DNA of 64,000 nt from DASYZQ01 sp035946175 (lineage in GTDB: Bacteria > Patescibacteriota > Saccharimonadia > Saccharimonadales > UBA4665), in NCBI GenBank assembly GCA_035946175.1, contig DASYZQ010000008.1, forward strand, positions 1-64,000. Reading direction: 5' to 3'. Position 1 is the first letter of the stretch. Each line of letters starts with the position of its first letter. The notes beneath the pieces were generated by a model that was not told the DNA's origin, did no database searches, and saw only the letters and a program-made list of their open reading frames with translations. This document shows positions 34,914 to 43,696 of the stretch, one piece after another. The position numbers were made by a program, and so were the translations under genes.

Positions 34914-37118
34914 ATGTCAGAGAGTCGGGACAGTAGACCCGTATTATCGATTGTAGTGCCTGTATACAACGAGGAAGATAATATCGTTCCTCTGGTTCAG
35001 GCAATCCATAATGCGCTCGCTATGAGTGCTATCACATACGAGATAATTTTTGTTGATGATCACTCAGAAGACAAAACCGTCGAGCGAATTCGCGCTTTAA
35101 TGGGAACATCCCCTGTGCAGCTCTACGCTAAAGAGGGCGTTCACGGGAAAGCTCAATCATTAATTGAAGGGTTTGGGCATATTCACGGGCAGTATATCGC
35201 CATGATTGACGGGGATTTGCAGTACAATCCGCGCTACATACCGGCTATGCTCAAACCTTTAATGGATGGCACATATGATGTCATGGTTGCCAACCGTAAG
35301 TCGCTTCATGATGATAGTAAGTTGCGACGCATAGCAAGCTACTCATTTCGAATTATCTTTGGACGATTGCTGTGGAATATGCGCATGGATATCCAGTCCG
35401 GGCTTAAGGTATTCCGCGCCGATATCCTGCAACGAATTGCTGTTGATTCCAAGCCTTGGACCTTTGACTTGGAATTTTTGCTTAAGGCGAAAAATGCTGG
35501 CTACAAAATTGGTGAAGTTAATATCGATTTTGGCGTAAGAACCGCCGGCAAAACAAAGCTAAGGGTTCTATCAGCAAGTTACCAAATTGGTAAAGAAACT
35601 ATGCGCCTTAGATTTAACCCGCCCAATTACATACCCTTCAATAAAACCGATAGTCCTAGGGATGGCTTTCACTACAGGGGTAAAGCCTATGAACCATATA
35701 ACCAGCTAAATATTCACGAGACTGCTGTCCACCGTTTTTCTACCCGTCAATCCATTATCGGGGTATTTTTCGCTTTGGCCATAATTATCGGACTTATCTT
35801 CGACTTTCATGCAGTATTCGTGATTGCCATAGCAGCCCTCACAACTCTGTACCTAGGCGACTTGGTGCTGAGTCTAATAATGGTGACTAGGAGCTACTAC
35901 GGCATTGGCGCTGAGGCTGTCACCGAAGATGAAATTGCGTCACGCCAGTCCTGGCCTGTATATACAATCTTTTGCCCGCTGTATAAGGAATCGGCCATTC
36001 TTTCGCAGTTTGTGAGTGCTATGACCAAGTTGGAATATCCCAAAAATAAATTAGAAGTGATGCTACTTCTGGAATCCGATGATATAGATACGATTGCGGC
36101 AGCCCGGGACATGCAATTACCGCATTATTTCAAAATCGTTGTCGTACCGGACTCTATGCCCAAAACAAAACCTAAGGCTTGTAACTATGGGCTCAGTTTA
36201 GCAAAAGGTGAATACGCAGTTATTTATGATGCTGAGGATATCCCTGATCCACTGCAACTGAAAAAATCGGTTGTTGTTTTTAAGCGCTCAGATAGCAAGA
36301 TTGGTTGCATACAGGCTAAGCTCAATTACTATAACTGGGATCAAAACATCTTAACGCGCTTATTTACTCTCGAGTATTCCCTGTGGTTTGATCTTATCCT
36401 ACCAGGGTTGCAATCAATCAACGCACCTATCCCACTCGGCGGGACATCAAATCATTTTAGAACATCGGATTTGCGCAAATTCGGCGGCTGGGATCCATTC
36501 AATGTCACTGAAGATGCTGATCTCGGTATTCGTTTGGCGAAAAATGGTTATTCCACACTGATGCTCGATTCAGTCACAATGGAGGAAGCAAATAGTCATT
36601 ATCGGAATTGGATTCGCCAACGATCGCGTTGGATTAAGGGTTATATTCAAACATACTTCGTGCATACGAGGAAAATGACTATCAAACAAAGCCGCCGTAA
36701 CTTTTCAATCTTCCATTTAATTATCGGCGGCAAGGTGCTGTCATCTTTGATAAACCCAATTCTATGGCTGTTGACCATAAGCTATTTCCTTTTTGATCAT
36801 AAGGTCGGTAGCTACATACATTCATTGTATAGCCCGGTAGTCCTCTATATCGGAATTATTGCCCTGATTGTCGGCAACTTCTTGTATCTTTATATGTATA
36901 TGCTAGGGGCGGCAAAGCGTAATCACAGCGAACTTATAATAGCCGCACTGTTGGTGCCGTTCTACTGGCTGATGATCAGCATAGCTACACCCAAAGCAAT
37001 TAAAGAGTTCATAACCAAACCATTCCACTGGCAAAAAACAATCCATGGTCTCCACCTCGCTCACATGCGACTGGAGATCGATGATACTCACTCCCTAGCG
37101 AATGTAGAGGCAGAATGA
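34914..37118 (+). CDS. Two-domain GT2 protein: DPM-like plus BcsA-like processive synthase
   Basis: 734 residues. Residues about 9-240 are a GT2 domain with IVVPVYNEE, FVDDHSEDK and the DGDLQ site near 99, as in polyprenyl-phosphate sugar transferases. Two hydrophobic helices (about 280-330) follow. Residues about 340-590 are a second GT2 domain of cellulose/hyaluronan-synthase type with YDAEDIPD (near 438), TEDADLG (near 531) and RQRSRW (near 569, the QxxRW motif), then three or four hydrophobic helices. So one chain can both charge a lipid carrier and polymerise a beta-linked glycan. No PilZ domain is visible. It is joined by ATGA to the GT-C/GH5 fusion gene. Confidence 0.85.
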   Translation: MSESRDSRPVLSIVVPVYNEEDNIVPLVQAIHNALAMSAITYEIIFVDDHSEDKTVERIRALMGTSPVQLYAKEGVHGKAQSLIEGFGHIHGQYIAMIDGDLQYNPRYIPAMLKPLMDGTYDVMVANRKSLHDDSKLRRIASYSFRIIFGRLLWNMRMDIQSGLKVFRADILQRIAVDSKPWTFDLEFLLKAKNAGYKIGEVNIDFGVRTAGKTKLRVLSASYQIGKETMRLRFNPPNYIPFNKTDSPRDGFHYRGKAYEPYNQLNIHETAVHRFSTRQSIIGVFFALAIIIGLIFDFHAVFVIAIAALTTLYLGDLVLSLIMVTRSYYGIGAEAVTEDEIASRQSWPVYTIFCPLYKESAILSQFVSAMTKLEYPKNKLEVMLLLESDDIDTIAAARDMQLPHYFKIVVVPDSMPKTKPKACNYGLSLAKGEYAVIYDAEDIPDPLQLKKSVVVFKRSDSKIGCIQAKLNYYNWDQNILTRLFTLEYSLWFDLILPGLQSINAPIPLGGTSNHFRTSDLRKFGGWDPFNVTEDADLGIRLAKNGYSTLMLDSVTMEEANSHYRNWIRQRSRWIKGYIQTYFVHTRKMTIKQSRRNFSIFHLIIGGKVLSSLINPILWLLTISYFLFDHKVGSYIHSLYSPVVLYIGIIALIVGNFLYLYMYMLGAAKRNHSELIIAALLVPFYWLMISIATPKAIKEFITKPFHWQKTIHGLHLAHMRLEIDDTHSLANVEAE

Positions 37119-39670
37119 CCCGCAAACGTCAACTATCTATCGGGGTGGGTGCAATCATTGCCAGCAGCATTATTGCTTGGGTTGTAACCTACGCGCATCA
37201 TTTGGTTACCACTTATAGCGATGCAATGTCGCGCCTGGATATTGCACGAATGGTAGTCGATAACCTGCAGCCGGGGCTGGCACAGCTTGGTAGTGTTTGG
37301 TTGCCCCTCAATCAACTCTTCAGCCTACCGCTCATATGGAATACCTGGGCTTGGCATAGTGGTTTTGCCGGTAGCTTCATATCGATGGCGTCCTATGTAG
37401 TGGCGACTGTCTACGTCTTTAAAATCATACGAGAGCTTACCAGTAACCAGCTCGCCGCAGGACTCGGTGCGTTAGCCTTTGGGCTAAACCCAAACCTGCT
37501 GTATTTACAATCTACACCCCTAACTGAGCCACTGTTCTTAGCCCTAATGATTACTGGGACATGCTACCTCATACGTTACCTTAAAACGCGTGATCCAAAA
37601 TTTCTAGCACTTGCCGCTGTTCTATTGGCTCTACAAGTTCTGACGCGCTATGATGGCTGGTTCATCGCCGGCATAGATACGCTCGTTCTGCTCGGGGCAG
37701 AGCTAATAGTCTACAAGCAGGCGATCAAGAAGGTTATTGGAACTCTTACTCTATTTTTAACCCCGGCTCTGATAGCCATGCTTTTATGGTTCTTATGGAA
37801 TTATCTAATTTTTGGGAATATTCTGTACTCGTTCACTGGGCCATATTCAGCACATGCTCAGCAAGCTGTTATTCAGGCACGAAGTGGTCTTATTACCAAA
37901 AACAACCTACTTATCTCATCAAAGGCCTTTGGCCTTGATGCTCTCCTTAATATTGGGGTATTCGTTACCTTGGCCGGCATTGCCGGCTGGGCATTATATC
38001 TTATTAGAACGAACACATTGCCGATAAAGATGCGACTGTTAATCGCCAACCTACTGCTTGCCGCTATCGCGTTCAATATTATCGCCCTCTTCATAGGCTT
38101 TTCTATCCTGAACATCCCCGAGCTGCACTGGGCCCCATCGCATACGTTGGCTGGTGAGTATTTTAATGTACGCTACGGTATAACCGCCCTTCCTTTCGTA
38201 GCAGTTGGCTTCGGATTGTTAGCCGCAAAATTACGGCCGTCGTTTAGGCTGCTTCTGATCCCGTTGGTATTCTTGCAATTTGGGCTATTAGTCGGAGGAG
38301 GGCTGATTACTGTCAAAGATGGGACTATCGGCAGTAGTGCTTTTCTGAATCAGGATATCGCTGCAGCGATTAAGGCTGACGTTGCCAAAAATGATCGGGT
38401 TGTCATGTCCAGTTCAGTTTTTAACGGCGTGATGTTTGAAAGTGGGCTTAATCTCAAACAATACATCCATGAAGGAGTGAGCAGGGAATGGCAGGCAGCA
38501 ATTGCTGACCCAACCTTGTATGCAAAATGGGTAGTAACTGCCAACGGTAATTTCGGCGATCCAGTATATAACAGTTTGGTAACCAAAGAGAGAAGCGTAT
38601 TCTTACGATCTTACAAATTAGTATATGCCGGGCAACATGCCAACTTATATATGCGATTGGCGCCATATGATCAGTTCATAGGTATAGCGCACAACCAACT
38701 GGAATTCAACGACACCACCTTCCAAATACGAGGCGTTAACTCCTACGATCTCGCCTATCAGAGCAATGCGCAAATTGCTGACACGTTTAAAGCGCTACAG
38801 CAGGCCCACGTCAATACAGTACGTTTCTGGCTTTTTGGGGATGGCATTGCTAACGGGTTTCAGCCGAGTGCTGGTATTTTGAATGAGAAAAGTCTCGAAA
38901 AAACGGACTACATTTTAGCGCAGGCATATAACTATCGTATACGAGTGATGCCAACACTCGTCAACAACTTCAACGACTACGGCGGAGCAAACCAATATGT
39001 TTCATGGGTCGGCTTGGACAATGCTCACGACCAATTCTTTACCAATCCGACTATCATTGCACTCTATGAGAATTACCTAAACCATATACTGTCACGCAAT
39101 AACCATCTGCGTGGTATCGAGTATAGTAACGATCCGACCATCGCCGCTTGGGATATTATGAATGAGCCACGCACTGACAACGGCAATACGGCACCAATTG
39201 CCACCTGGGCGAATCAAATTGCGCGGTATATAAAACAGAAAGACTCCAATCATCTGGTAACTATTAGTCTGGATAAACCCACAGCCGACAGCGGCGAGAG
39301 CACCATCTGTGCTAGCCAATACCTTGATTTCTGCTCAATGCATATCTACCCACAGGATCCCGGCATCGCGTCATATACTTCTTACCCGCAAGAGCTGCAA
39401 GCAATAACCAAGTACAAACAGATCGCCAGCAGCATTAAGAAACCGGCCGTTGTCAGCGAAATCGGCATATCCAAGGCGTATCAACCATTTAATCAGCCAC
39501 CACTGCCAGTCCTTAGTGACTCCTTACAGGCTATCAACAAAGACGGATACAGCGGTTGGCTAATATGGAATTGGTCTCAAAATCCTGATAGCTCCTTTGG
39601 GTTTTCGCCAGATGGCACCAATGGGTTGTACACCCAAAATGACCTCGAAGGGCTGACGGCCCTTCGATGA
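37115..39670 (+). CDS. GT-C-like membrane glycosyltransferase fused to a GH5 glycoside hydrolase
   Basis: 851 residues. About 10-11 hydrophobic helices fill residues 8-420; the first exported loop has an acidic SDAMSRLD and there is a TRYDGWF later, the pattern of PMT/ArnT-type GT-C enzymes. After a soluble linker, residues about 535-851 are a GH5 domain: IRGVNSYDL at the start, acid/base Glu684 in IMNEPR, nucleophile Glu782 in VVSEIG, and a C-terminal WLIWNWS typical of GH5. Thus one protein carries a synthetic and a degradative active site, both facing outside the membrane. Starts in an ATGA overlap with the synthase gene. I know no standard name for this fusion. Confidence 0.8.
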   Translation: MTRKRQLSIGVGAIIASSIIAWVVTYAHHLVTTYSDAMSRLDIARMVVDNLQPGLAQLGSVWLPLNQLFSLPLIWNTWAWHSGFAGSFISMASYVVATVYVFKIIRELTSNQLAAGLGALAFGLNPNLLYLQSTPLTEPLFLALMITGTCYLIRYLKTRDPKFLALAAVLLALQVLTRYDGWFIAGIDTLVLLGAELIVYKQAIKKVIGTLTLFLTPALIAMLLWFLWNYLIFGNILYSFTGPYSAHAQQAVIQARSGLITKNNLLISSKAFGLDALLNIGVFVTLAGIAGWALYLIRTNTLPIKMRLLIANLLLAAIAFNIIALFIGFSILNIPELHWAPSHTLAGEYFNVRYGITALPFVAVGFGLLAAKLRPSFRLLLIPLVFLQFGLLVGGGLITVKDGTIGSSAFLNQDIAAAIKADVAKNDRVVMSSSVFNGVMFESGLNLKQYIHEGVSREWQAAIADPTLYAKWVVTANGNFGDPVYNSLVTKERSVFLRSYKLVYAGQHANLYMRLAPYDQFIGIAHNQLEFNDTTFQIRGVNSYDLAYQSNAQIADTFKALQQAHVNTVRFWLFGDGIANGFQPSAGILNEKSLEKTDYILAQAYNYRIRVMPTLVNNFNDYGGANQYVSWVGLDNAHDQFFTNPTIIALYENYLNHILSRNNHLRGIEYSNDPTIAAWDIMNEPRTDNGNTAPIATWANQIARYIKQKDSNHLVTISLDKPTADSGESTICASQYLDFCSMHIYPQDPGIASYTSYPQELQAITKYKQIASSIKKPAVVSEIGISKAYQPFNQPPLPVLSDSLQAINKDGYSGWLIWNWSQNPDSSFGFSPDGTNGLYTQNDLEGLTALR

Positions 39671-39713
39671 GCAGTGAATTCGGACACATCTTTGTTAAAT
39701 TTCACATTTTATC

Positions 39714-39741
39714 TTGCGTTACTGTTAATCTCTGATACAGT
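39714..39741 (+). promoter_or_regulatory. Promoter of the PQQ-propeller gene
   Basis: TTGCGT (39714-39719) and an extended -10 TGA-TACAGT (39736-39741) with 16-base spacing. The ATG is 38 bases downstream with only a weak ribosome-binding site (AAGGTTAGG). Confidence 0.5.
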
Positions 39742-39779
39742 CTAAGATAATATCAATTATTACAAGGTTAGGTTATTAC

Positions 39780-41669
39780 ATGAAACGGATACTACTATTT
39801 GGATTACCACTTGCTTTGGCCGTACTGGTAGGGGCTGCTGCAGTATTTGCAAAAACGGTCAATGCTAGCTCACCAACACCTCTAGGGGGCATGAATCTAT
39901 CTGGTTATTGCACGAGCCAGTCACAAGGCAGTGCCACATTAAATGGTGCTGTTTGGGATTGCAGTAACAACAATCAGCCCATCGACATGAATGCAGCCTG
40001 TGTTTGGCAATATAACATTACTGGGGCGTATGCTTCCGAGACCAGACCAAATGATCCGTATTCGTATGAATGCTTTTCAAACACAACACCGCCAACCGAT
40101 TTAGGAGGGATGAGCTTAGATCAGTACTGCAGCGCCATCAATGAAGGTCCCTATTCTTACTTAAACGGACAGGTATGGAGTTGTACCGGAAATGGTCAGC
40201 CCATCGACATGAATGCAGCCTGTGTTTGGCAATATAACATTACTGGGGCGTATGCCGCTGAATCAGTGCCCGGTAATGTATATACTTACAACTGTTATTC
40301 CCAAGGCACGACACCACCACCCAACGCAACCGATGACTGGCCAACATATAAGTATGGAGCAACTCGTAGCAGCTACAACAACCAAGAGACAATCATCAAT
40401 GCCAGCTCAGCAGCTAATCTCAAGCAAATTCTAGACATTGCTCCGGCAGCGCCAGGAGCCGTTATTTCAGATCAACCTGCTGTTGTTAACAACGTCATGT
40501 ACTATGGTGACTGGTCAGGCAATTTTTATGCAAAAAATATCAATGGTACTGTTCTGTGGAGTAAAAATTTAGGAGTTATGACACCCCCAGCAGCCAATAG
40601 CTGTAGTCCAAAAAGTCTCGGTGTTGTCAGTAGCCCAAGTGTCAGAACAATAAGTGTCAATGGTGTCGGAACCCCCATCGTCTATATAACCGGTGCGGAT
40701 GGATTTATGTATGCGCTTTACGCAAGCAACGGCAACGTCTTATGGAGGACTCAGTTGACTGATCCAACAACCGGAGGTCTGCTTTGGGACTCACCTGCCG
40801 AATACGACGGAAGTGTATTTGTCGGGCTAGCATCATATGGTGACTGCCCACTCGTGCAAGGCAAAGAATTTAAATTGAACTGGCGGACAGGGGCGATGCA
40901 GGCAGTAGCCAAACTCGTACCGGATGGTTGTGTTGGAGCAGGTGAATGGGCATCACCGACTATTGATCAAACCAACAATAAGATCTATATCTCAACCGGC
41001 ACCCAAGATAATTCATGCAAGGTAAACGGGCAACCCTACGTAGAACCAAACGCCCTGGCAATCGTAGAGCTTGATCTGAACCTTAATATACTAGGCTCAT
41101 GGCGAATACCGTCATCAGAACAGGGTATCGATAGTGATTTCGGTGTTTCACCGGCACTCACAACTGCCACGATTAACGGCGTATCGACACAATTAGTGTC
41201 AGGCGGCAATAAGAATGGACGTTATTACATATTTAAGCGTGATGCACTATCAGCAGGCCCAATAACAGATAAGGTCTTAGGCCAAGGTGGTACTTGCCCT
41301 GATTGTGGCAATGGGACTATTTCATCGTCCGCAACTGATGGCAAGGTACTATATCAGGGTACCGGCAGCACTACGGTTAATGGCGTAAGCTATAAATCAA
41401 CGATCGTAGCCATGAATCCGGCCAATGGGGCAATCATATGGCAACATGGGTTTGCTCATGCGGTTGTTGCGACACCAACACTACTTCAGGGTGTACTCAT
41501 AGTGCCAGAGGGCAATAATCTTGATCTTATCAATACCGCAAACGGCAATGAAATACGACAGGTTACTCCTCCAGGAGCAGGTTCAGTATTCGACGCACCG
41601 GCAGCCGTAGCCCGCGGCAGAATATTCTTAGGTGACCTGAATGGCAACTTCTACGAATTTGGCGTTTAA
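39780..41669 (+). CDS. Secreted PQQ-like beta-propeller protein with two Cys-rich modules
   Basis: 629 residues. Signal peptide about 1-28 (ending VNASS). Two tandem about 70-residue modules (near 35-100 and 105-175) each carry YC, a W-x-C, IDMNAACVWQYN and a terminal Y-C; similar modules with a CRWQY core are common in secreted actinobacterial proteins. The rest (about 185-629) forms seven or eight beta-propeller blades of PQQ-dehydrogenase type (VLWSKNLG, NVLWRTQL, AIIWQHGF repeats) with Asp-Trp-rich blades. There is a CPDC pair near 504. Cofactor binding is not demonstrated. It could bind or oxidise sugars at the surface. Separate promoter; followed by a convergent VKOR gene. Confidence 0.72.
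   Translation: MKRILLFGLPLALAVLVGAAAVFAKTVNASSPTPLGGMNLSGYCTSQSQGSATLNGAVWDCSNNNQPIDMNAACVWQYNITGAYASETRPNDPYSYECFSNTTPPTDLGGMSLDQYCSAINEGPYSYLNGQVWSCTGNGQPIDMNAACVWQYNITGAYAAESVPGNVYTYNCYSQGTTPPPNATDDWPTYKYGATRSSYNNQETIINASSAANLKQILDIAPAAPGAVISDQPAVVNNVMYYGDWSGNFYAKNINGTVLWSKNLGVMTPPAANSCSPKSLGVVSSPSVRTISVNGVGTPIVYITGADGFMYALYASNGNVLWRTQLTDPTTGGLLWDSPAEYDGSVFVGLASYGDCPLVQGKEFKLNWRTGAMQAVAKLVPDGCVGAGEWASPTIDQTNNKIYISTGTQDNSCKVNGQPYVEPNALAIVELDLNLNILGSWRIPSSEQGIDSDFGVSPALTTATINGVSTQLVSGGNKNGRYYIFKRDALSAGPITDKVLGQGGTCPDCGNGTISSSATDGKVLYQGTGSTTVNGVSYKSTIVAMNPANGAIIWQHGFAHAVVATPTLLQGVLIVPEGNNLDLINTANGNEIRQVTPPGAGSVFDAPAAVARGRIFLGDLNGNFYEFGV
39974..40255 (+). repeat. 60-base identical repeat encoding the Cys-module core
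   Basis: Bases 39974-40033 and 40196-40255 are identical over 60 bases (period 222 bases, 74 codons). Flanks diverge quickly, so this is a recent duplication or gene-conversion tract. Confidence 0.9.
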
Positions 41670-41703
41670 GTAAAACTCAGCAGACGGTGATCATCCGATT
41701 TGT

Positions 41704-42285
41704 CTACCGGAAGTGTACGAGCATCATAAATGCCAGCACCATTCCTAATAGGAACCACCAAAACGTATCTGCTCCTGACTGTATGATCCGGTGTAATATG
41801 TGCTGACCAGTTTTACCAACTCGCAGATCAGCTTCATTAAGTCGCAGCAAACTCCAGTTGATCATAAGCAGCCCCGCGAAACAAAATAGACAAAGAATGC
41901 AGAGCGTATGAATGTGGTAGGTGCTTTGCCAGAGAAACCACGAGCCAAAACAAACGAAGAATAAGGCCAGCCCTTGCAGCGTCAGACGTAGCCGGCGTGC
42001 TATCGTGCTGCCGCTGACACCCGCTAAACCAGCACCCAGAAGCAGCGTGAAAAACGTTATACACATCAACGCATTCGGAAAGCCGAATATCGAACTCTGC
42101 CAGGCATTGAGAACATTAGAGCAGCTAAAAACACCGTTAATATTACAGGTAAGCACTGCGTGGGGATTTTTCAGCAGGATAACATATTCGACCATCTCCA
42201 GAAAAGAGGCGATAAGGCCAAGGGCAGCACCGGAAACCAAAATCGAATAGAGAAAGCGTTTGTTCATATGCAAAGAATGTAGCAT
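41704..42285 (-). CDS. VKOR family disulfide-forming oxidoreductase
   Basis: 193-residue membrane protein with about five helices. The diagnostic Cys are all present: Cys47 and Cys55 in the extracytoplasmic loop (TCNINGVFSC) and the CILC pair (Cys129/Cys132) in the helix that faces the quinone. VKOR oxidises a Trx/DsbA partner and passes electrons to quinone, driving disulfide formation in exported proteins. No DsbA- or Trx-like gene is adjacent, and no Trx domain is fused at the end. Its neighbours at 33004, 39780 and 30878 all encode Cys-rich exported proteins, the probable clients. The quinone could come from the NDH-2 pool. Confidence 0.88.
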   Translation of the reverse strand: MLHSLHMNKRFLYSILVSGAALGLIASFLEMVEYVILLKNPHAVLTCNINGVFSCSNVLNAWQSSIFGFPNALMCITFFTLLLGAGLAGVSGSTIARRLRLTLQGLALFFVCFGSWFLWQSTYHIHTLCILCLFCFAGLLMINWSLLRLNEADLRVGKTGQHILHRIIQSGADTFWWFLLGMVLAFMMLVHFR

Positions 42286-42387
42286 ATAACCCCTGCCACA
42301 CTTGTGACCCAGATCAAAATCTTATGAATAGTACATTGACGGATATACTCCGAAAGCAGATGCTACTCACTCGGAGCCCGGGTTGTT

Positions 42388-43590
42388 TTATCTAAGTATT
42401 TGTTCAAATGTGTAATATGCTGGCTTCTTGCTTCCGTCACTTTGCAAAAGCCCGAAAAATTTCTCATTGGTAGAGGGATCTGCCCCACTGTCTTTGTAGG
42501 TATACCAGAACAATGGCCCTAACCAGGAAGATGACCGCACATAAGCAACCGCCTGCTGAGCCATAATAGCTTGGAGCGCCTCATCGACATGATCTGGAGA
42601 AGTATTGGTGTTGTATCCTTTCTGGGTTGCTTCTGCACCTGGACCGTTAGTAGGAGCACCGTATTCGGTGAGCCAGAGAAGTTTTTTACTATCACCGTTC
42701 GTGATCATAATATTCCGTAGACTATCTTGTGTATTGTCGATCATCGACCAACCGCTCCAGCCTGCTGTCTGGTCTGGCAGGGCAGGAAAGGAGTATGGAT
42801 GATAGCCAACGGCATTAAAGTAGGGCCCGGCACCATACTTGTAGACATCGGCGAGAAAGGCTGGAGCGGCAATACTTTGCGAAAACTGATCCATTACTCC
42901 GAGGCCGCCGCTTATAACCGTCGCCTGGGGCTCTACCGACCTTATAGCCGGATAGACCGCCTTTAGAAGTGCCGCGTAAGCCCTTGGATCCGGCGCTGGC
43001 CGCCAAAACCCCATAAGGTTAGGTTCGTTCCATATCTCCCAGTCGTGCACTCCTTGAGGTTTGAAGTGAAGTACTGCTGCTTGTGCAAAAGAGGCAAACT
43101 GTGCCGGATCTGCAGGCGCGCACTTATCCGTGCTATCACAGTTCGCCAGCCTCGCCCACTGAGGAGCGTAGGCAAGCGTAGGAAGGACGTGAAGCTTGTA
43201 TCGTGAGGCCGTATCGACGATACCATCATACGCTGACCAGTCATAACCGTTCGGACCGTCAGCCTGTACTGTCTCCCACTGTATGTCAAAACGAATCCAG
43301 GTAAAACCGAGGTGGGCTACATCGGCAAGTTCGGATGCCAACTCAGAGCTAGATAGATACTGGAGCGTGCCGCCGAACGACATGCCAAATGCTGCCCGTC
43401 TTACCGGCGAAGCATGGGTGGTACTTGTTTTCTGGTTTGCCACAGAAGACCCACTGTTCACAACTATATTTGCCGCGGCTGCTACAGCAAGCAAAAAGGT
43501 AAGCGCCATGGCAAGAAGGCCTGGTGTAGGCCGGAACGGCCATAACCCGCTACGCCGCCCCAACGTCATGAGTCTTTGTTTGTACATCAT
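42388..43590 (-). CDS. Membrane-anchored glycoside hydrolase (clan GH-A; GH39/GH5-like)
   Basis: 400 residues. One hydrophobic helix near residues 24-44 anchors it with the catalytic domain outside. The (beta/alpha)8 fold is suggested by IRFDIQWE near the start, acid/base Glu189 in WEIWNEPN, nucleophile Glu309 in LWLTEYG. The pattern is nearest GH39 or GH5-type clan-A enzymes. A longer frame starts at 43680, but a TATAAT box (minus strand, 43626-43621) lies inside it, so the ATG at 43590 or 43587 is preferred. Substrate unknown. It is divergent from the second flippase, and the promoters are about 30 bases apart. Confidence 0.75.
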   Translation of the reverse strand: MMYKQRLMTLGRRSGLWPFRPTPGLLAMALTFLLAVAAAANIVVNSGSSVANQKTSTTHASPVRRAAFGMSFGGTLQYLSSSELASELADVAHLGFTWIRFDIQWETVQADGPNGYDWSAYDGIVDTASRYKLHVLPTLAYAPQWARLANCDSTDKCAPADPAQFASFAQAAVLHFKPQGVHDWEIWNEPNLMGFWRPAPDPRAYAALLKAVYPAIRSVEPQATVISGGLGVMDQFSQSIAAPAFLADVYKYGAGPYFNAVGYHPYSFPALPDQTAGWSGWSMIDNTQDSLRNIMITNGDSKKLLWLTEYGAPTNGPGAEATQKGYNTNTSPDHVDEALQAIMAQQAVAYVRSSSWLGPLFWYTYKDSGADPSTNEKFFGLLQSDGSKKPAYYTFEQILR

Positions 43591-43620
43591 TGCATTTGTG
43601 TTTCGTAAGGATATACTGCC

Positions 43621-43671
43621 ATTATAAGAGGTAGCAAAACAAAAAGAAAGCTTATATAATAAAAATAAGCT
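43621..43671. promoter_or_regulatory. Divergent promoter region with inverted repeat
   Basis: ATTATA at 43621-43626 gives TATAAT on the minus strand for the hydrolase; TATAAT at 43655-43660 serves the flippase. AGCTTAT (43649-43655) and ATAAGCT (43665-43671) form a 7-bp inverted repeat that brackets the plus -10 box, so it could be an operator. Confidence 0.45.
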
Positions 43672-43696
43672 AAATTTCATAAACCAGGGAGATTGT

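Noticed and set aside
42388..43680. Long form of the GH gene starting at 43680
   Set aside because: Its N-terminal extension covers a minus-strand TATAAT box and the promoter region of the divergent flippase.
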